64,000 nucleotides of DNA from Metallyticus violacea. Lineage: Eukaryota; Arthropoda; Insecta; Mantodea; Metallyticidae. Position 1 is the first letter of the stretch. Every line of letters starts with the position of its first letter. A program made the translations under genes and the position numbers. Under the pieces are notes generated by a model that saw only the letters and a program-made list of their open reading frames with translations, had not been told where the DNA came from and made no database searches. This document shows positions 49,563 to 60,902 of the stretch, one piece after another. The DNA lies in contig CM060833.1 in assembly GCA_030762175.1 (NCBI GenBank), forward strand, positions 162,837,501-162,901,500, given 5' to 3'.

Positions 49563-50529
49563 TATATGTTTCTTATATGGACTGATCAACAACTGCCTTG
49601 AATATTACTATGTATAGTATGCAGTACACCGCTGTTAAACAGTTATGTAAACATTAATAGCTATGTTGATATAATTATAGCTTCATTATCTTTCTCATAT
49701 CAAAAATAGACTATGAGGTGATGTACGACTTTCTTCGAAGCCTACAAAGTAGTTGCTGTTTTTTATGAATAATGTTTTTATTTCCTTTAAATAAAGCTAT
49801 GAGTTCTGTCCCCTGTTGACATCCTTAAGATATCTAATTCATTTTCAGTAGTTCCTGGTTATATGCGAACATAAATCCATGAAACTGCTCTTTAATCTTG
49901 ATTTCGATTGCTAATAGATAGGTATATATGTATATATATGTATATATATATATATATTTCTGTGAATTATTTAGATGTTTTGGCAGTAAATATTCTGTAT
50001 CTATTATATAAACATTATATATATGATGAGCGATATGATATGGGTTATCACGTCAACTTTCGAACTGTTCATGTAGTCTGACATACACGTATTCATTGAG
50101 GTTTTTTTTTTTGGGGGGGGGGTCTTTTCTGCTATGTGTATTTATTCGCTCCTAGAAAATCTGAAAATTTCTTCAGATTAAGGGAATAATGAATGAAAAG
50201 CGTACGCTGACGTTCTCAAACTGGTTAAAGAACACCCACGAAAAGTAATACAATAAACATAAATGTCAAAGTATATAATGGATTGTCTTATTTTAAGTTC
50301 AGCAGCAGTTGCTGCTATAGGAAACGTGATTGAAATTTTTTTCAAAATTATATCACGGAAAAAAGTAAGCCCTAACAACTGAAATAAATCTATTGCTAGA
50401 ATTACGAGAAGGCCTGCACCCCTGATTTAATGTTTTAATTTTGGTTTCCTTTTTTGTCTTTATTTCTCCTCGGAGTAAAATCGATCTTCAACTTTAACTT
50501 TGTATGTCTCCCGCACAAAGGAACTAGTC

Positions 50530-50812
50530 GGTCCTGATGGTGTAGCGGTAACCATACTTGCATTCTAAACCCAAGATCGCGGGTTCAAACCCGGCCATGG
50601 ATTTTTTTCGCGGGTAAAAATCCTAAGTATGGCTTCCTTCGGAAGGAAAGTAAAGCCGTAGGTCCCGTGTCGTACATTTACGGCACGATAAAGAACCTCA
50701 AGCCTGAAAGAAGAGGCTTCTGAAAATTTGTCGGCCGTTTCACGCCCTGAATTGAATGGGACTTTGATGACCTGAGATGTTAAAGAGCGTCCATGAATAA
50801 ATAAAATCAACA
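50530..50812 (+). mobile_element. SINE family 2, copy 3 (full length)
   Basis: Head: A-box TGGTGTAGCGGTAACC and B-box GGTTCAAACCC, an Arg/Val/Gly-type tRNA resemblance. Body: CTTCCTTCGGAAGGAAAG, CGTGTCGTACATTTACGGCA, GTCGGCCGTTTCACGCCC. The 3' end has GATGTTAAAGAGCGTCC and a short AATAAATAAAATCAA tail. It is the best copy of this family here. Confidence 0.92.
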
Positions 50813-50942
50813 ATGATGTACAGCAAGGAGATAGTTTTTCTATCGTAATTTGCCTTCTTTTAAAATTTTTTATGTATATTTATTTTATTTAATTGGTTTT
50901 TTTCCCTCGTGATGAACATAGTGCCGGTCATTTTCTTATATG

Positions 50943-51021
<79 letters not shown>

Positions 51022-51023
51022 TC
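50943..51023. repeat. (TTTC)n microsatellite
   Basis: About 20 uninterrupted TTTC units. Confidence 0.95.
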
Positions 51024-51199
51024 CTGTTTCGCTTTCTTTATTTCTAATGCTGTAGTTACTATCTGTGATTCAATTTTGGATTTTTATTTCTTTTTGTATA
51101 GATTAACTGCACACTTGACAGAGTAACCAGGGCTTCACTAAAGTCCACAAGTAAATGTTTTATTAACTGTTTTATTTTTCCATGTCCAGTTTCTTTTAC

Positions 51200-53204
51200 G
51201 GCCGGTTTCATCAACAGATGTTACAATGCGCTAACATATTGTCTGTTAATATTGTGTTAATATTTTAATAATATTTTAAGATTCCTGTGTTCCATTAAGT
51301 TTTTCCAATATAATGTTAGTTTAAGTTCGCGAGTATTGCAAATAGCACGGATCGAGAAGGCGGTGTCATAACCGAAAGACTTTTGAATAAACTTCGATGT
51401 ACTTTTGTTTACTTAGAGCAATTAAAAATACAGCTCAAGCAAGGAATATTAAAAGGAGCAGAGGTGCAAAGGTGTCCTAACCTCACTCGTATTTCATCTA
51501 CAACCCTATGATACTGTTTTCCCCATTCTGTTTCCTATGTAAAAATTGCTCTTTTGCATAAAAATATCAAAGTTTAAACAGTAGATTCCCATCCCACGCT
51601 AACACCCAGGTAATCATGATAGTCATAAGAAGATTAAATTAGTATCAAAATTAGAAGGCATAACATTTGAACTAGAAGTGGGAAGACAAACATCTTTCCA
51701 AATATCACAAAGCCGTCAGTACGGCAAAACAGAATCATTTGTTACACGAGAAGGACGAATGGAGGGTCATAACGGTTCAGATTCCTTCTTCTCGCAATAA
51801 CCACGGTGACCCTGAAACTATCGTTAGAATCTTTTATGTAAGGCAAACAAAGGAACATCGACTGTTGTACACCCTAGGAAAAATATATTACGTAAACTTC
51901 TTCGTAAACAGGAAATGAGAAACAAGTTAAGGTGTATCTTTTCACGATTGTAACACCCCCGCCTCTAGCCAGAAGAAGCGCGAGAAGATTTACCAATCAG
52001 AAGGCTCGTAACATAAATCTAATGAACAGCCAATGAATAGTACAGAAGAATAATTAAAACAGTAGAACTAAAACCCAAGAAGCGTCATATGGATTATCGC
52101 CAAATAAAACTATCGGATAGAGACGAAGTCAGGTAGTCGCAGTTGGAGATGCAGCGTTAGTTGTTAGTAGGAGGAAGTTGTTGGCAGACAAGTGAAAGTT
52201 GCATTAGGGAAATGCATCGGAAAGACGCAATTATTGAATGTTACAAACTCGAACTGTGAATAACCAAGCGAGCATTTAGGAAAATTCAGGTGCGAATGTA
52301 AATATACGGACGTTTAAAGTCTGGAACCGAGTGCTAGTGAAGCCGCAGAATATAAAGGGAAGTGACTAGCTGTAGAAGTAAATAGGCGAAGTCGAGTCTC
52401 AGCGAAACTAAGTGTTAAAGTGAAGGGTGAAATCTGACTAACGCTTCCCTGAGTGATTTTCGGACCGCAACAAACAGTAACTGAAATATGAACCGCATAC
52501 AGTCCAAGTTCCTTACAGACAAATACCATTCACTAACTTTAATCCCTGAGTGTAAGGATGTACACCAATAAAACTTTTGAGTGAACTAGACTTATTTTGT
52601 CTCCACTATCGTGACAAAACGTATTCAATTCCTCGACCCGAGAATTATTTTACACCCCCCCACCAAAAAAAAAAAAAAAAAACAGTAGTTAGTCGTAACA
52701 GAAAAAGACCGAGACATCACAACGCAGTCTCATCTTCGAATCAGCGCGCGGAGAACAAGATCCGGAATTACATCAGGAAGACTTCCGCAACCCCATTCTA
52801 CCCCAAGCTCACCCAACCCAAAATTTCCCGGACGGATGTAAAATAGGTAAACTAGACTACAATCCATCCCACCTATAAATACTTATTAATTAATTACATT
52901 TCGTCCTCTCAATTAATTAATCATCATTATTTCCCTCCGCAAAGTCATTACATGACAGCCCATTTTTTGTTATGAACGATATCCAAATATTGAATTTCGA
53001 AATCTACAGCTGGATTTACGGCCACCAATTTCGAACTGTTATTAGCTGTTAAACTTTTAACACAAGGGATAGATGATGTTAACTTAACACGAAGTTTAAC
53101 ATGTTAAAGTTAACGTTGGTTGATGAAAAAGGATTTGTGTTAATTTGAATGTTAAAGCAGTCTAACATTCTGTTAACTTTTAACATCTGTTGATGAAACG
53201 GCCC
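51200..53204. mobile_element. Foldback-type inverted repeat pair enclosing other sequence
   Basis: Left arm GGCCGGTTTCATCAACAGATGTTA (51200-51223) and right arm, complement of 53181-53204, GGGCCGTTTCATCAACAGATG continuing TTA: about 22 of 24 match. TTAAC/GTTAA-rich subterminal DNA lies inside each arm. The 2-kb interior contains an LTR-like block and no transposase. The pair is probably a MITE split by a later insertion, or two separate copies in opposite orientation. No target duplication is apparent. Confidence 0.55.
51949..52654 (+). repeat. Probable LTR of a Gypsy-type retrotransposon (solo or orphan)
   Basis: The block starts TGTAACACCCCC and ends TTATTTTACA, giving TG...CA with 5-bp inverted ends (TGTAA/TTACA). 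TATAAAGG at 52351 and AATAAA at 52567 are in the right order for promoter and polyadenylation signals. No matching second LTR, primer-binding site or gag/pol frame follows, and no flanking duplication is seen. A C7/A20 stretch (52654-52681) follows at once. Confidence 0.4.
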
Positions 53205-54187
53205 TTGGTATTACGATTTCAGACTGATATTTCGTTCTTACACGTCTTTTACCCAATTATTTCTTCCTTTCTCTACCCCATCCACATGACCACACTGGAA
53301 GCTTTTGTTAACGGTCTCGCGTTCCTGTTGGTTGAGACAGGCAAGGTACCTTCCAGAACTAAGGCGACGTCTCATTTCTAGCGCAGGCCTTTCTGCTGCT
53401 TCACTTTGATGACAGAAAGTGTTTCGGTTTCAAGGAGGTTACGCACGTGTTTTACTAAATTTGTAAGGCCGCAGAGTTCTTCTTTAACCGGACTGAGTGA
53501 CCGTGGTAGTAAGGAGGTTTAAGTTTTTAATATGATTTTATAAACTTTTCATGCTATTTTAACTTTATGGTTGGTTTTATGATAATAGGAACACACACAC
53601 ACATTGAACTTGTAGTTAAAGCAGGCTAATACTCTTTGAAATTGTTTAATGAAGACTTTGTAAATAGTTTGTCCAGATAATCAATTGTTTTATATTTCTA
53701 AAAGCCATTTGAATTTGTGAAACTGAGTTAAATCTTCAAAGTTGTACTTTTTAGTGAATAATTTGAGTGAACTAAATTTGAGCCATTTGCATGAGAACTA
53801 AATTTTGCTCATTATAAAATAAATCTCATCAATTGTCTTTTACCTTTTTTGCAGGCAATATTGCTGTTGTTTTGTTCTCAATCTTTAATCGCTTATAATT
53901 TATTTATGGTGTTGAGATTTTAGCAAACAATCGTGTATAAATTGATAATTCAGTCTATTTTGTATGAACCTCATACGCTTAATATACAATATCTGATTGT
54001 TGCAATAAACCAAACAGTAAAAGGTATATTGACAAGAAATCCAAATATTGACTGAATCAAATGATTGCAGTAGCCGCAGATAGGAGTAGTTCTGAAGTAT
54101 CAAGTAGGTAACGTACTGAATAGCTAAGAAAAGAAACGTTCTGAAGCCCCAACACTTGATCGCTCGTTTCTTAATTGTGTGTTTCAG
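52655..54187. other. No recognisable gene apart from the inverted repeat arm
   Basis: Only short frames. An overlapping 118-codon minus-strand frame (53900-54256) is antisense to exon 2 and is not credible as a gene. Confidence 0.4.
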
Positions 54188-54360
54188 GCATGAGAGAAAA
54201 GCTGGTGATGATAAATCTAGAAAAACGTTTGGGAACGTTTGCGGCGGTTTTGACAAGTAAAGATGTCCAGCAGGCTGTGAAGAACGTCAGTTGCCGAAGA
54301 AACAGACCGTTGTATGTGGTGATGTCTGGAGATTCCAGCACAAAGAATGCATTGGAGAAG
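54188..54360 (+). CDS. Ionotropic receptor, exon 2
   Basis: Second coding exon of the IR. The acceptor TGTGTTTCAG ends at 54187. The exon starts with GC (completing a glycine codon with exon 1) and then reads MREKLVMINLEKRLGTFAAV, LTSKDVQQAVKNVSC and RRNRPLYVVMSGDS, ending STKNALEK in phase 0 at donor AAG/GTAACA. The motif RPLYVV after a stretch predicting alternating strands and helices fits the IR N-terminal domain. It joins in frame to exon 3. The first ATG is internal and is not the translation start. Confidence 0.72.
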
Positions 54361-54510
54361 GTAACAGTTCTCATTTGGAAAATGCTCTTTCCACAATATT
54401 CTTTATTTTTTGTAATCTCTGCATTTGCATTAAAATATATTTCTCCAATCATCTTTATTTTAATTTACATAGAAAATTAATCCATTAGCTTGCTTGGCTG
54501 TAACTGCTAG

Positions 54511-54897
54511 CTACAGATGCCAAATTAATTGCATTCCTCGAAGAAGAACGGAAATTCTTCTCTTTAGCAGGAAGTCCGTTATGTCCGTTATGCCAGAATA
54601 AAAAAATGTCATTGCACTTTTATTACAAGAACAGCTGATAGAAGATAAAAATTTTGGAATGATATCATCAGTACTTTCGCCTTCTGTTTTCAATTTACCT
54701 TCATTTTCTGAATATCAAATTTCAGCTTCTACTAAACCGAAATTATTTTCATTATCTCCTAATTTACTTAAGAACCTTTGCCGAACAGTTCGGGCTTTGT
54801 TGACATCCAATATATTGAAAATTATTCTGTCTTCAAATACACTGCTGGGCATTAAAATTGCAAAGCCCATAAGAGACGCGTTAAACCGACACCACAT
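54511..54897 (-). pseudogene. Unrecognised antisense frame with one stop
   Basis: From an ATG at 54897 the minus strand is open for 60 codons, meets one TGA, then stays open in the same frame for about 68 more. Segments such as NKARTVRQRFLSKLGDN and LLKRRISVLLRGMQL look protein-like. I recognise no domain. It may be a decayed transposon gene inserted antisense in the receptor intron, or chance. Confidence 0.2.
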
Positions 54898-55169
54898 TTT
54901 ATCAGAAGGAATGAGTGTGACAGCAGGTGTGTGAATTTGACATATTTACGCCATTTTAACGGTCCCCAATGATAATTTTTGGATCTTTCAATTCATTTTA
55001 GTATTCTTGAATAACTTTTATGACTCAAAAATTTAAAAAAATTTCAACATCATGACTTTGAACCCTTCCATTGACGTTGATGCAGAATATTTAGCTTTCT
55101 TTCGGTAAATATTTTAATATTCGTTTAGGATCTTCCATTTCTGTTCCTCATTTTAAATTTTCTTATATA

Positions 55170-56385
55170 CGAGGATAGATCCATAAGTTTCCGGTCTCGC
55201 CGATAAGGATTATCGCCTTCACAAAATCCTTATATCGTGTCATAGTTTATCTGTTAAGTAAATAAGTATAGCTGTTAGTTTCGCTCCGCTGTGTTCAGTT
55301 GTTCAGATATAGTTCCATAAAGAAAGGCATGTGTAGAAGATTGTGACATGTTCAAAATGGAGTTTCGAGCTGTTTTAAGTTCTTCACAAAAGAAGGACTT
55401 ACTCCAAATGAAATTAAACAGCGATTGGACGGTGTATATGGGAAAGCAACCCCCTCATATTCTACCGTAAAAGAATGGGTCGAGAAAGCATTGAAGACGA
55501 AGAGCGTGCAGGTCGGTCCTTGGAGGTGGCTCCTGAAAACATCGCTCTTGTGGAAGGAGAATTTATGGAAGACTGGTGGCTCAAAGTTACAGAAATAACA
55601 GCGAGGTTAGGTCTTTCTAAAACAACAGTCCTTCTAATTATTCATCAACATTTAAACATGAATAAGGTTAGTGCAACGATGGGTGCCTAAACTTCTCTCA
55701 GTCCAAAAGCACCGAGTCATCTGTTATCAGGCATTTTTGGAGCTCTGCCGTGGCAACGAGAGAGAGAGAGGTTCTGCAAACCATTGATGCAGCAGTTGAC
55801 ACTATGATCCTCTACTATGATACCTTGTCCAAAACATAATCAATGATGTGGCAGGCGTAAACCTGGCGAAGCACCGTCTCAAAGGCCAAAGACACCCAGT
55901 CAACCAAGATGATCATAGCCACAATTTTTGGCGCTGTGCGCAGGAATACTCTTCATTGATTTCAAGGAGAGGAAATCTACAGTAAATGGCAAGGTACTAT
56001 GCTGACCTTGCACCTGCTTCATGACAACACGCTTGTGCACACAGCGCTTGTTGCAAGGGAAACTATGAAGAAATGTGACTTCAAGGAGATCGACCATCCA
56101 CCCTACAGTCCAGATCTAGCTCCAAGTGAATATTTCCTCTTCTCAAAACTGAAGAAGAACCTTCGAGGAAGGAAATTTAAGTGTGACTAAGAAGTGATGG
56201 ATTCTGTTTATGCCCATTTTGCAGACAAGACTTCTATTTGGGGGGGGGGGTGGATGGAAATGTTACTTGAAAGATGTGAGAAGTATATTGCAATAAAAGG
56301 TAAGTATATTAAAAAGTGAATTGAAGTTTTTATCTTTATCCTATATAGAAAATAGTTAGGCCGGAAACTTATGAACCTACCGTCG
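55170..56385 (+). mobile_element. Mariner family A, copy 3 (1216 bp, both ends)
   Basis: Inverted repeats CGAGGATAGATCCATAAGTT and (complement of right end) CGACGGTAGGTTCATAAGTT, with perfect TA on each side (55168-55169, 56386-56387). The transposase is in pieces: the start and first helix in one frame, LGLSKTTVLLIIHQHLN in a second, then HDNTLVHTALVARE and YSPDLAPSEYFLF, in which the last catalytic D has become E. Small deletions explain the shorter length. Inactive. Confidence 0.92.
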
Positions 56386-57799
56386 TAAATTGCAGATTAC
56401 AATACCGGTAAAGGACGTTTTCAATAAGCTGTTTCACCCACTAATTTCAGTAATACTTATGTTGAAACTATCCTAAGTGAAGCTGTGAATCTATAAAGGC
56501 TGTGTAAATTTATTCTACTATACTGGTAATAAATTTGGTTATGAACAGCAATACCATGCGGTGTCTGAAAGGGAGCACGGCCACTAACCATGTTTCCATG
56601 CATTTTCATGAAATATTTCCATTGTGAATTTTCATTTCCGCCGAGCTCATTATGGTGATTATACGCTTCATATTGACTTTCATAAAAGATGCCGCAGTTT
56701 CTGGCGATAATTCAATTTGAAAATATTGAATATGCCATTGTGGGTATGCGAAATGCTAAAGGAATGCTTCTGTAGCGTTAAAGTTATTGAGTATGCAAAT
56801 AAGCCAATTGAAATTAGTTTTGAGAAAAACTTTAATTATATGCAAATGAAAATACAGCAAAGAAACAATCGATTTTGAAATTCCCCTATACGCCAGTTGC
56901 CTAATTCATTCGTTCGGCGGCTAGTAATAAAATTGCTCATTAAAATAATTTATTTATTTATTTGTATATTATTATAACATAACCTCCATTGTTAAATATT
57001 AATTTAATAAGAATGCTTTAGAACAGTTCAGTTCGCTAGATCATTTGGCACTACAATGTTGGGTCTAATTTCGATGCTCGGACCCATTGACACTTACACT
57101 CCTTTCCTCTTCAAATATTCATGTTTTCATCTTCTTTTTTCTTATTGGCTAGCTGCCATCCCGTCAACTACGACATCTATCTCCTCTGATGCAAATGTTT
57201 CATGAATTTATTATGCAATTTTGAGCTTGTAGTTCTGACAGATAACTTTTGTCTGTGAACCTAGAAATGACACGTTGAGCGTTTCAAGAGCAACAAGGCT
57301 GCTTTTCTCTTTGCGGCTTCCAAAACAACAAGGATTCCCTTGAGATGCCTAATGTGTCTGCAGCGATAGAAGATGAGACTTGTGGCGCCATAGGGTTAAT
57401 TTATCCTTACTTATGGGGCATAATAAGCTCCATATATATTGAAATATCTCAACTACCATTTTAAACTTTACTTATTTCACTTGAAATCTTGAACACCATG
57501 CATAAACTAATAACTCTGGAGATTTTATTGCTCATTGTGACATCATTTTTAAATCAGTTATAGAGAAATTACCTGTAGAATTTGAAACATGTAAATAAAT
57601 AGTTTTCTTCTTCTCATTTCAAGGATTAGGTAATTTCATCTGTACTAGTCTCTATCGTCAAGCCATCTCTTTTACAGGGTATGTTCAAATCTCGCCCCCT
57701 GATTGCTTTATTATTCCTTATCTTCTTTGGCAATCTATTCTGTCATCCTATCAACATTATCTTTCCATTTCAATTTATTTGCATCCAGCCATCCACCGA

Positions 57800-57882
<83 letters not shown>
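57800..57882. repeat. (TTA)n microsatellite
   Basis: About 27 uninterrupted units; the poly-Leu and poly-Tyr frames across it are artefacts. Confidence 0.95.
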
Positions 57883-57883
<1 letters not shown>

Positions 57884-58006
57884 GTATTCAAATTAACTCG
57901 CAAATCTCTTAGAAACAAGTCAGATGAAAATCAAATAAGGAAATAGGTTTACAACACAAAAATAATGGTATACTAAATTAGGAATATATACAGCCCTGCA
58001 TTTATA

Positions 58007-58215
58007 CGAGGGTTATTTTTTTATGTAAGGTTCGTTTGTGAATATCGTTTGAAATTTCGAGGGCGCGGGAGAGTGCGCGAGCTGGCCCCCAGCATCCCTT
58101 GCACAAACTTCAAGGGAAATTCCATTCATGGCGTCAGTCTGTGTGTTTCGTAATGTGAGGTTACAATGTTTAAGAAAATCGAGTTGACAATGTCCTACAG
58201 TCTGGGGTTGCATCC
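58007..58215 (+). mobile_element. Mariner-type left end remnant
   Basis: TATACGAGGGTTATTTTTTT at 58003 has the TA target and the CGAGGG start shared by mariner ends, followed by GTAAGGTTCGTTTG. The next 200 bp are GC-richer than the flanks and contain no readable transposase. No right end was found. Confidence 0.4.
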
Positions 58216-59299
58216 AGTCTGATTTAATAGAAGATTCTTCCCTGAATTTGGGTTAGAGTTACTTTAACTAACGAACAGCATATCAGTTTCCATGTAAACG
58301 CCGATCGATAGTCCAATATGTGATGCACTTCATGAAATGACAAGACCAAACGATGTGATGCAATGGCTGCAAAAACTAAAGTAATGAAAACAACGAAGAA
58401 AACAATACGCGATGTTACTTCCTGCATGAAAACTTTTAAAGTGTCCTTGATTCAAAAAATTCTGTTAACTGATGCAAGTAGGATTTTATAAAGATGTAAT
58501 TATAGTATTTGTTAGATATTGTGAAATGGGATAGCGAATAAAGGTGAAAATGATATTGTGGTATCACGAAATTACACAGGGATACAAAGAATTTTGACAC
58601 ATTCTACATTATAAAACATATTATAAATGTTATTATGTCGCGGATAGACAGTTGAACAACTCCATGTTTTGATAAATTATTATGGCACAAAAGGTTTAGA
58701 ATTAAAACCAGTTGAAGTAACACAGAATTTGTTAATTGCATGTCAAATCGCTTTTTGACTTTAATTCTGATTGTGTTACTTTCATATCAAAGCTACATTA
58801 ATATAACTATCTGTGGATGTTCTCTTCCAGTTTCTTGCAAAGGATTCCCTTGACTGCTAATCGTGAGAAATTCCGAGTTTTTGGTTCCCTTTCTTACACC
58901 AACTAAGTAGATTTTTCTGTCTGAGTGCTGCTTTGCTTTTTATTTCATGTGGTTAAACTTCTCTCTTATGTAGGTGGCGCAGGGGAACCTTGGTGAAGCA
59001 TCCTTTGTAAGACTGATTTGATGGAAAACAACGGTAAAGAAATTACACTGTGCACTACTGGTATATTTTAAAATAAATTCAGATTAGGGTAAAATCACTT
59101 CTGAAAATTTTGGGTGGAAAATTTGACTTTATTATAAGGAGAATTCGTACAGTTACGCATTTAGGTTACCAAAATAAGATTTGGCGTGGGAGATAAAGTA
59201 TTTAAATGAGTGAAAAATTTAGATTTCATTTTAAAAAAAATAATTTAATATCAGTACTGAATATTGACATTAGCAAAAAGACATCTTTATAATAAAAGG

Positions 59300-59990
59300 A
59301 AACAATAGAAGAGAGGTAGAAGCAAAGGCCAACAACGTAAAGAACAAACTAAAACTCTGGTGTAGTAACTCCAAACTAAAAGTAGCTCCAAACATATCAG
59401 GATACAGGGTTTTAAAGGGAAAATTAAAGAGAGACCAACTATACAATACAATGATCAGGCAATAAGATGCTAAAATAGCTCAAGTATTTGGGATTACTAT
59501 TTGATGAAAAACTACATTCCAGAAATCACACTCATTATATAAGATCAAAATCAGAAAAAACAACGATGCAACTGGCAAGGTTAACCCAGTCAAAATTCAA
59601 AATAACTTTAAAAACAATAACAGTATATTTACTTATAGGGCGGGAGTATGACCCCACAGAATGATTTATGTTTTCACAAGAAAATCAACTAAGAAGAACC
59701 CAGCGAAAAATATTGCTAGATTTTGCTATATTGCTATAAGATATACCAGCACATTAAGGACCACACCAATGACCCTATTAGTAACAACAGGTTTTTGGCC
59801 AATTGATTATTTAATAAATATAACGGGAGCAATTTACTGCTTAAAAAGGAGAAATTTGAAAAAGTAAGAGAAACAGTTGGGAGGTGCAATCACTCAATAA
59901 AAGATTTTAAAATCACATTAAATTTCATTGATTATATATGACAGCTAATGACAGTGACTGGGAATCTACACCCGAACGGCTAAGTATAAG
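59300..59990 (+). pseudogene. LINE reverse transcriptase C-terminal fragment
   Basis: Broken frames read REVEAKANNVKNKLKLW, SNSKLKVAPN (family N.LK.....KT), FGITI..DEKLHSRNHTHYI (family YLG...D..L....H), then TQSKFKI and finally QRKILL-, PMTLLVTTGFWPIDYLI- and RRNLKK-like segments typical of the thumb/connection region of R1/Jockey-type non-LTR elements. No endonuclease, gag or 3' tail is recognisable. The fragment is in sense orientation in intron 2 of the receptor and is not functional. Confidence 0.72.
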
Positions 59991-60599
59991 GACTTATAGA
60001 CTATATCAGGAATAGGCACAGCATTGTGGATTACTTATCGGGTCAAAGACTGAACTCAATATTGGACAACAATGGCTGAAGACTCGTCTTTGAATTATTT
60101 GAAACATAAAAATATAGAAAGGCATTAATTTGTTTTTTATTTCAGATAGCGGAAAGAACGACATTTTCTTTCTATTATGAAGGAATAATATCGCACTTTT
60201 TCTGGAAGAAGATTACAAATAATATGTCCATCATTACTTTAATTTAGTAGTAAAATCCTTGTGAAATATCCTCATGCCCACAGTCAGTTCATAGCCAACT
60301 ACATCAATGATTAGGCAAACTTAATGCACCGTATTTGTGAAATAAATCAAGTATATAATAGTCGTTACTCCTTCCCTCTCGCAAACCTCTCAGTTTAGTA
60401 ACCTACACATAAGGAAGAACGATGAAATCTCAACCTAATTAGCAAAGGAACGGGAGATGTGATATCGTGCATTACCCGTAAAACGATTACACTATTGCTT
60501 TGGTGTAATTTGTTGATTTTAATGCATAATATGGCGACTGGCTTATATGCCGGGGTATAAATTGAACATATGTATAGCTAGTTATGTTTATTGTTTCAG
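59991..60599. other. Intronic, nothing recognised
   Basis: AT-rich; ends in the exon 3 acceptor with polypyrimidine TTGTTTCAG. Confidence 0.5.
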
Positions 60600-60902
60600 G
60601 TTTCCCAGAGGAACTCAGATTTCGGTGAAGCGCGCTGGTTAATCTTACTCTTGGGACGCAGTACAGAACCTCAGACCTATCTGAATAGAGTGGATATCCC
60701 TCTTGACTGTGAACTGCTGTTCCTCTCAAACGGGTCTCTCGTGGAAGTGTCACGGGTGAGTCAACACTTGCATTTACTGCCCGCAGGATCCTGGACGCCC
60801 AACGGTGAATTCCATTGGCATTGCAACTTCCTAAGAAAAACTTTCTACGAGCGAAGGAGGAACCTGATGGGGACTATCATCAGAACTACTGCCCAATTTG
60901 AT
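60600..60902 (+). CDS. Ionotropic receptor, exon 3
   Basis: Third coding exon, 101 codons, phase 0 at both ends, with consensus donor GAT/GTGAGT at 60903. Key segments: GEARWLILLLGRS, VDIPLDCELLFLSNG, VEVSRVS, PAGSWTPNGEF and ERRRNLMGTIIRTTAQFD. The set WL-LLL..., IPLDCELL, V..RVS and WTP followed by the RRNL-G-I-R block is the usual signature of insect divergent IRs: the end of the N-terminal domain and the start of ligand-binding lobe S1. The rest of S1, the three membrane helices, pore and S2 would be in later exons right of 64000. I find no further matching exon in the last 3 kb. Which IR subgroup it belongs to cannot be told from this part. Confidence 0.85.

Larger units (their letters stand above)
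34909..54187 (+). other. Ionotropic receptor intron 1 (about 19.3 kb)
   Basis: Bounded by GTAAGA and TTTCAG. It carries most of the right-hand repeats in this window, listed separately. Stretches not listed (35061-37386, 37948-39356, 40801-41095, 42508-42762, 43650-45447, 46641-48234, 49563-50529) hold no gene I can support; C14 (44243-44256), (TA)n-rich (49920-50020) and T11G10 (50102-50122) simple tracts occur in them. The intron assignment depends on exon 1 belonging to this gene. Confidence 0.6.
54361..60599 (+). other. Ionotropic receptor intron 2 (about 6.2 kb)
   Basis: Bounded by GTAACA and TTGTTTCAG. It contains mariner family A copy 3, a TTA-type microsatellite, a mariner end remnant and a LINE fragment, all listed separately. 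Stretches 56386-57799 and 58216-59299 show nothing recognisable. Confidence 0.75.

Noticed and set aside
50893..51126. Phe/Leu/Ser repeat frame resembling a membrane protein
   Set aside because: Translation of the (TTTC)n microsatellite.
53900..54256. 118-codon minus-strand frame
   Set aside because: Overlaps exon 2 of the ionotropic receptor in antisense and has no support of its own.
57681..57912. Poly-leucine and poly-tyrosine open frames
   Set aside because: Translations of the (TTA)n microsatellite.
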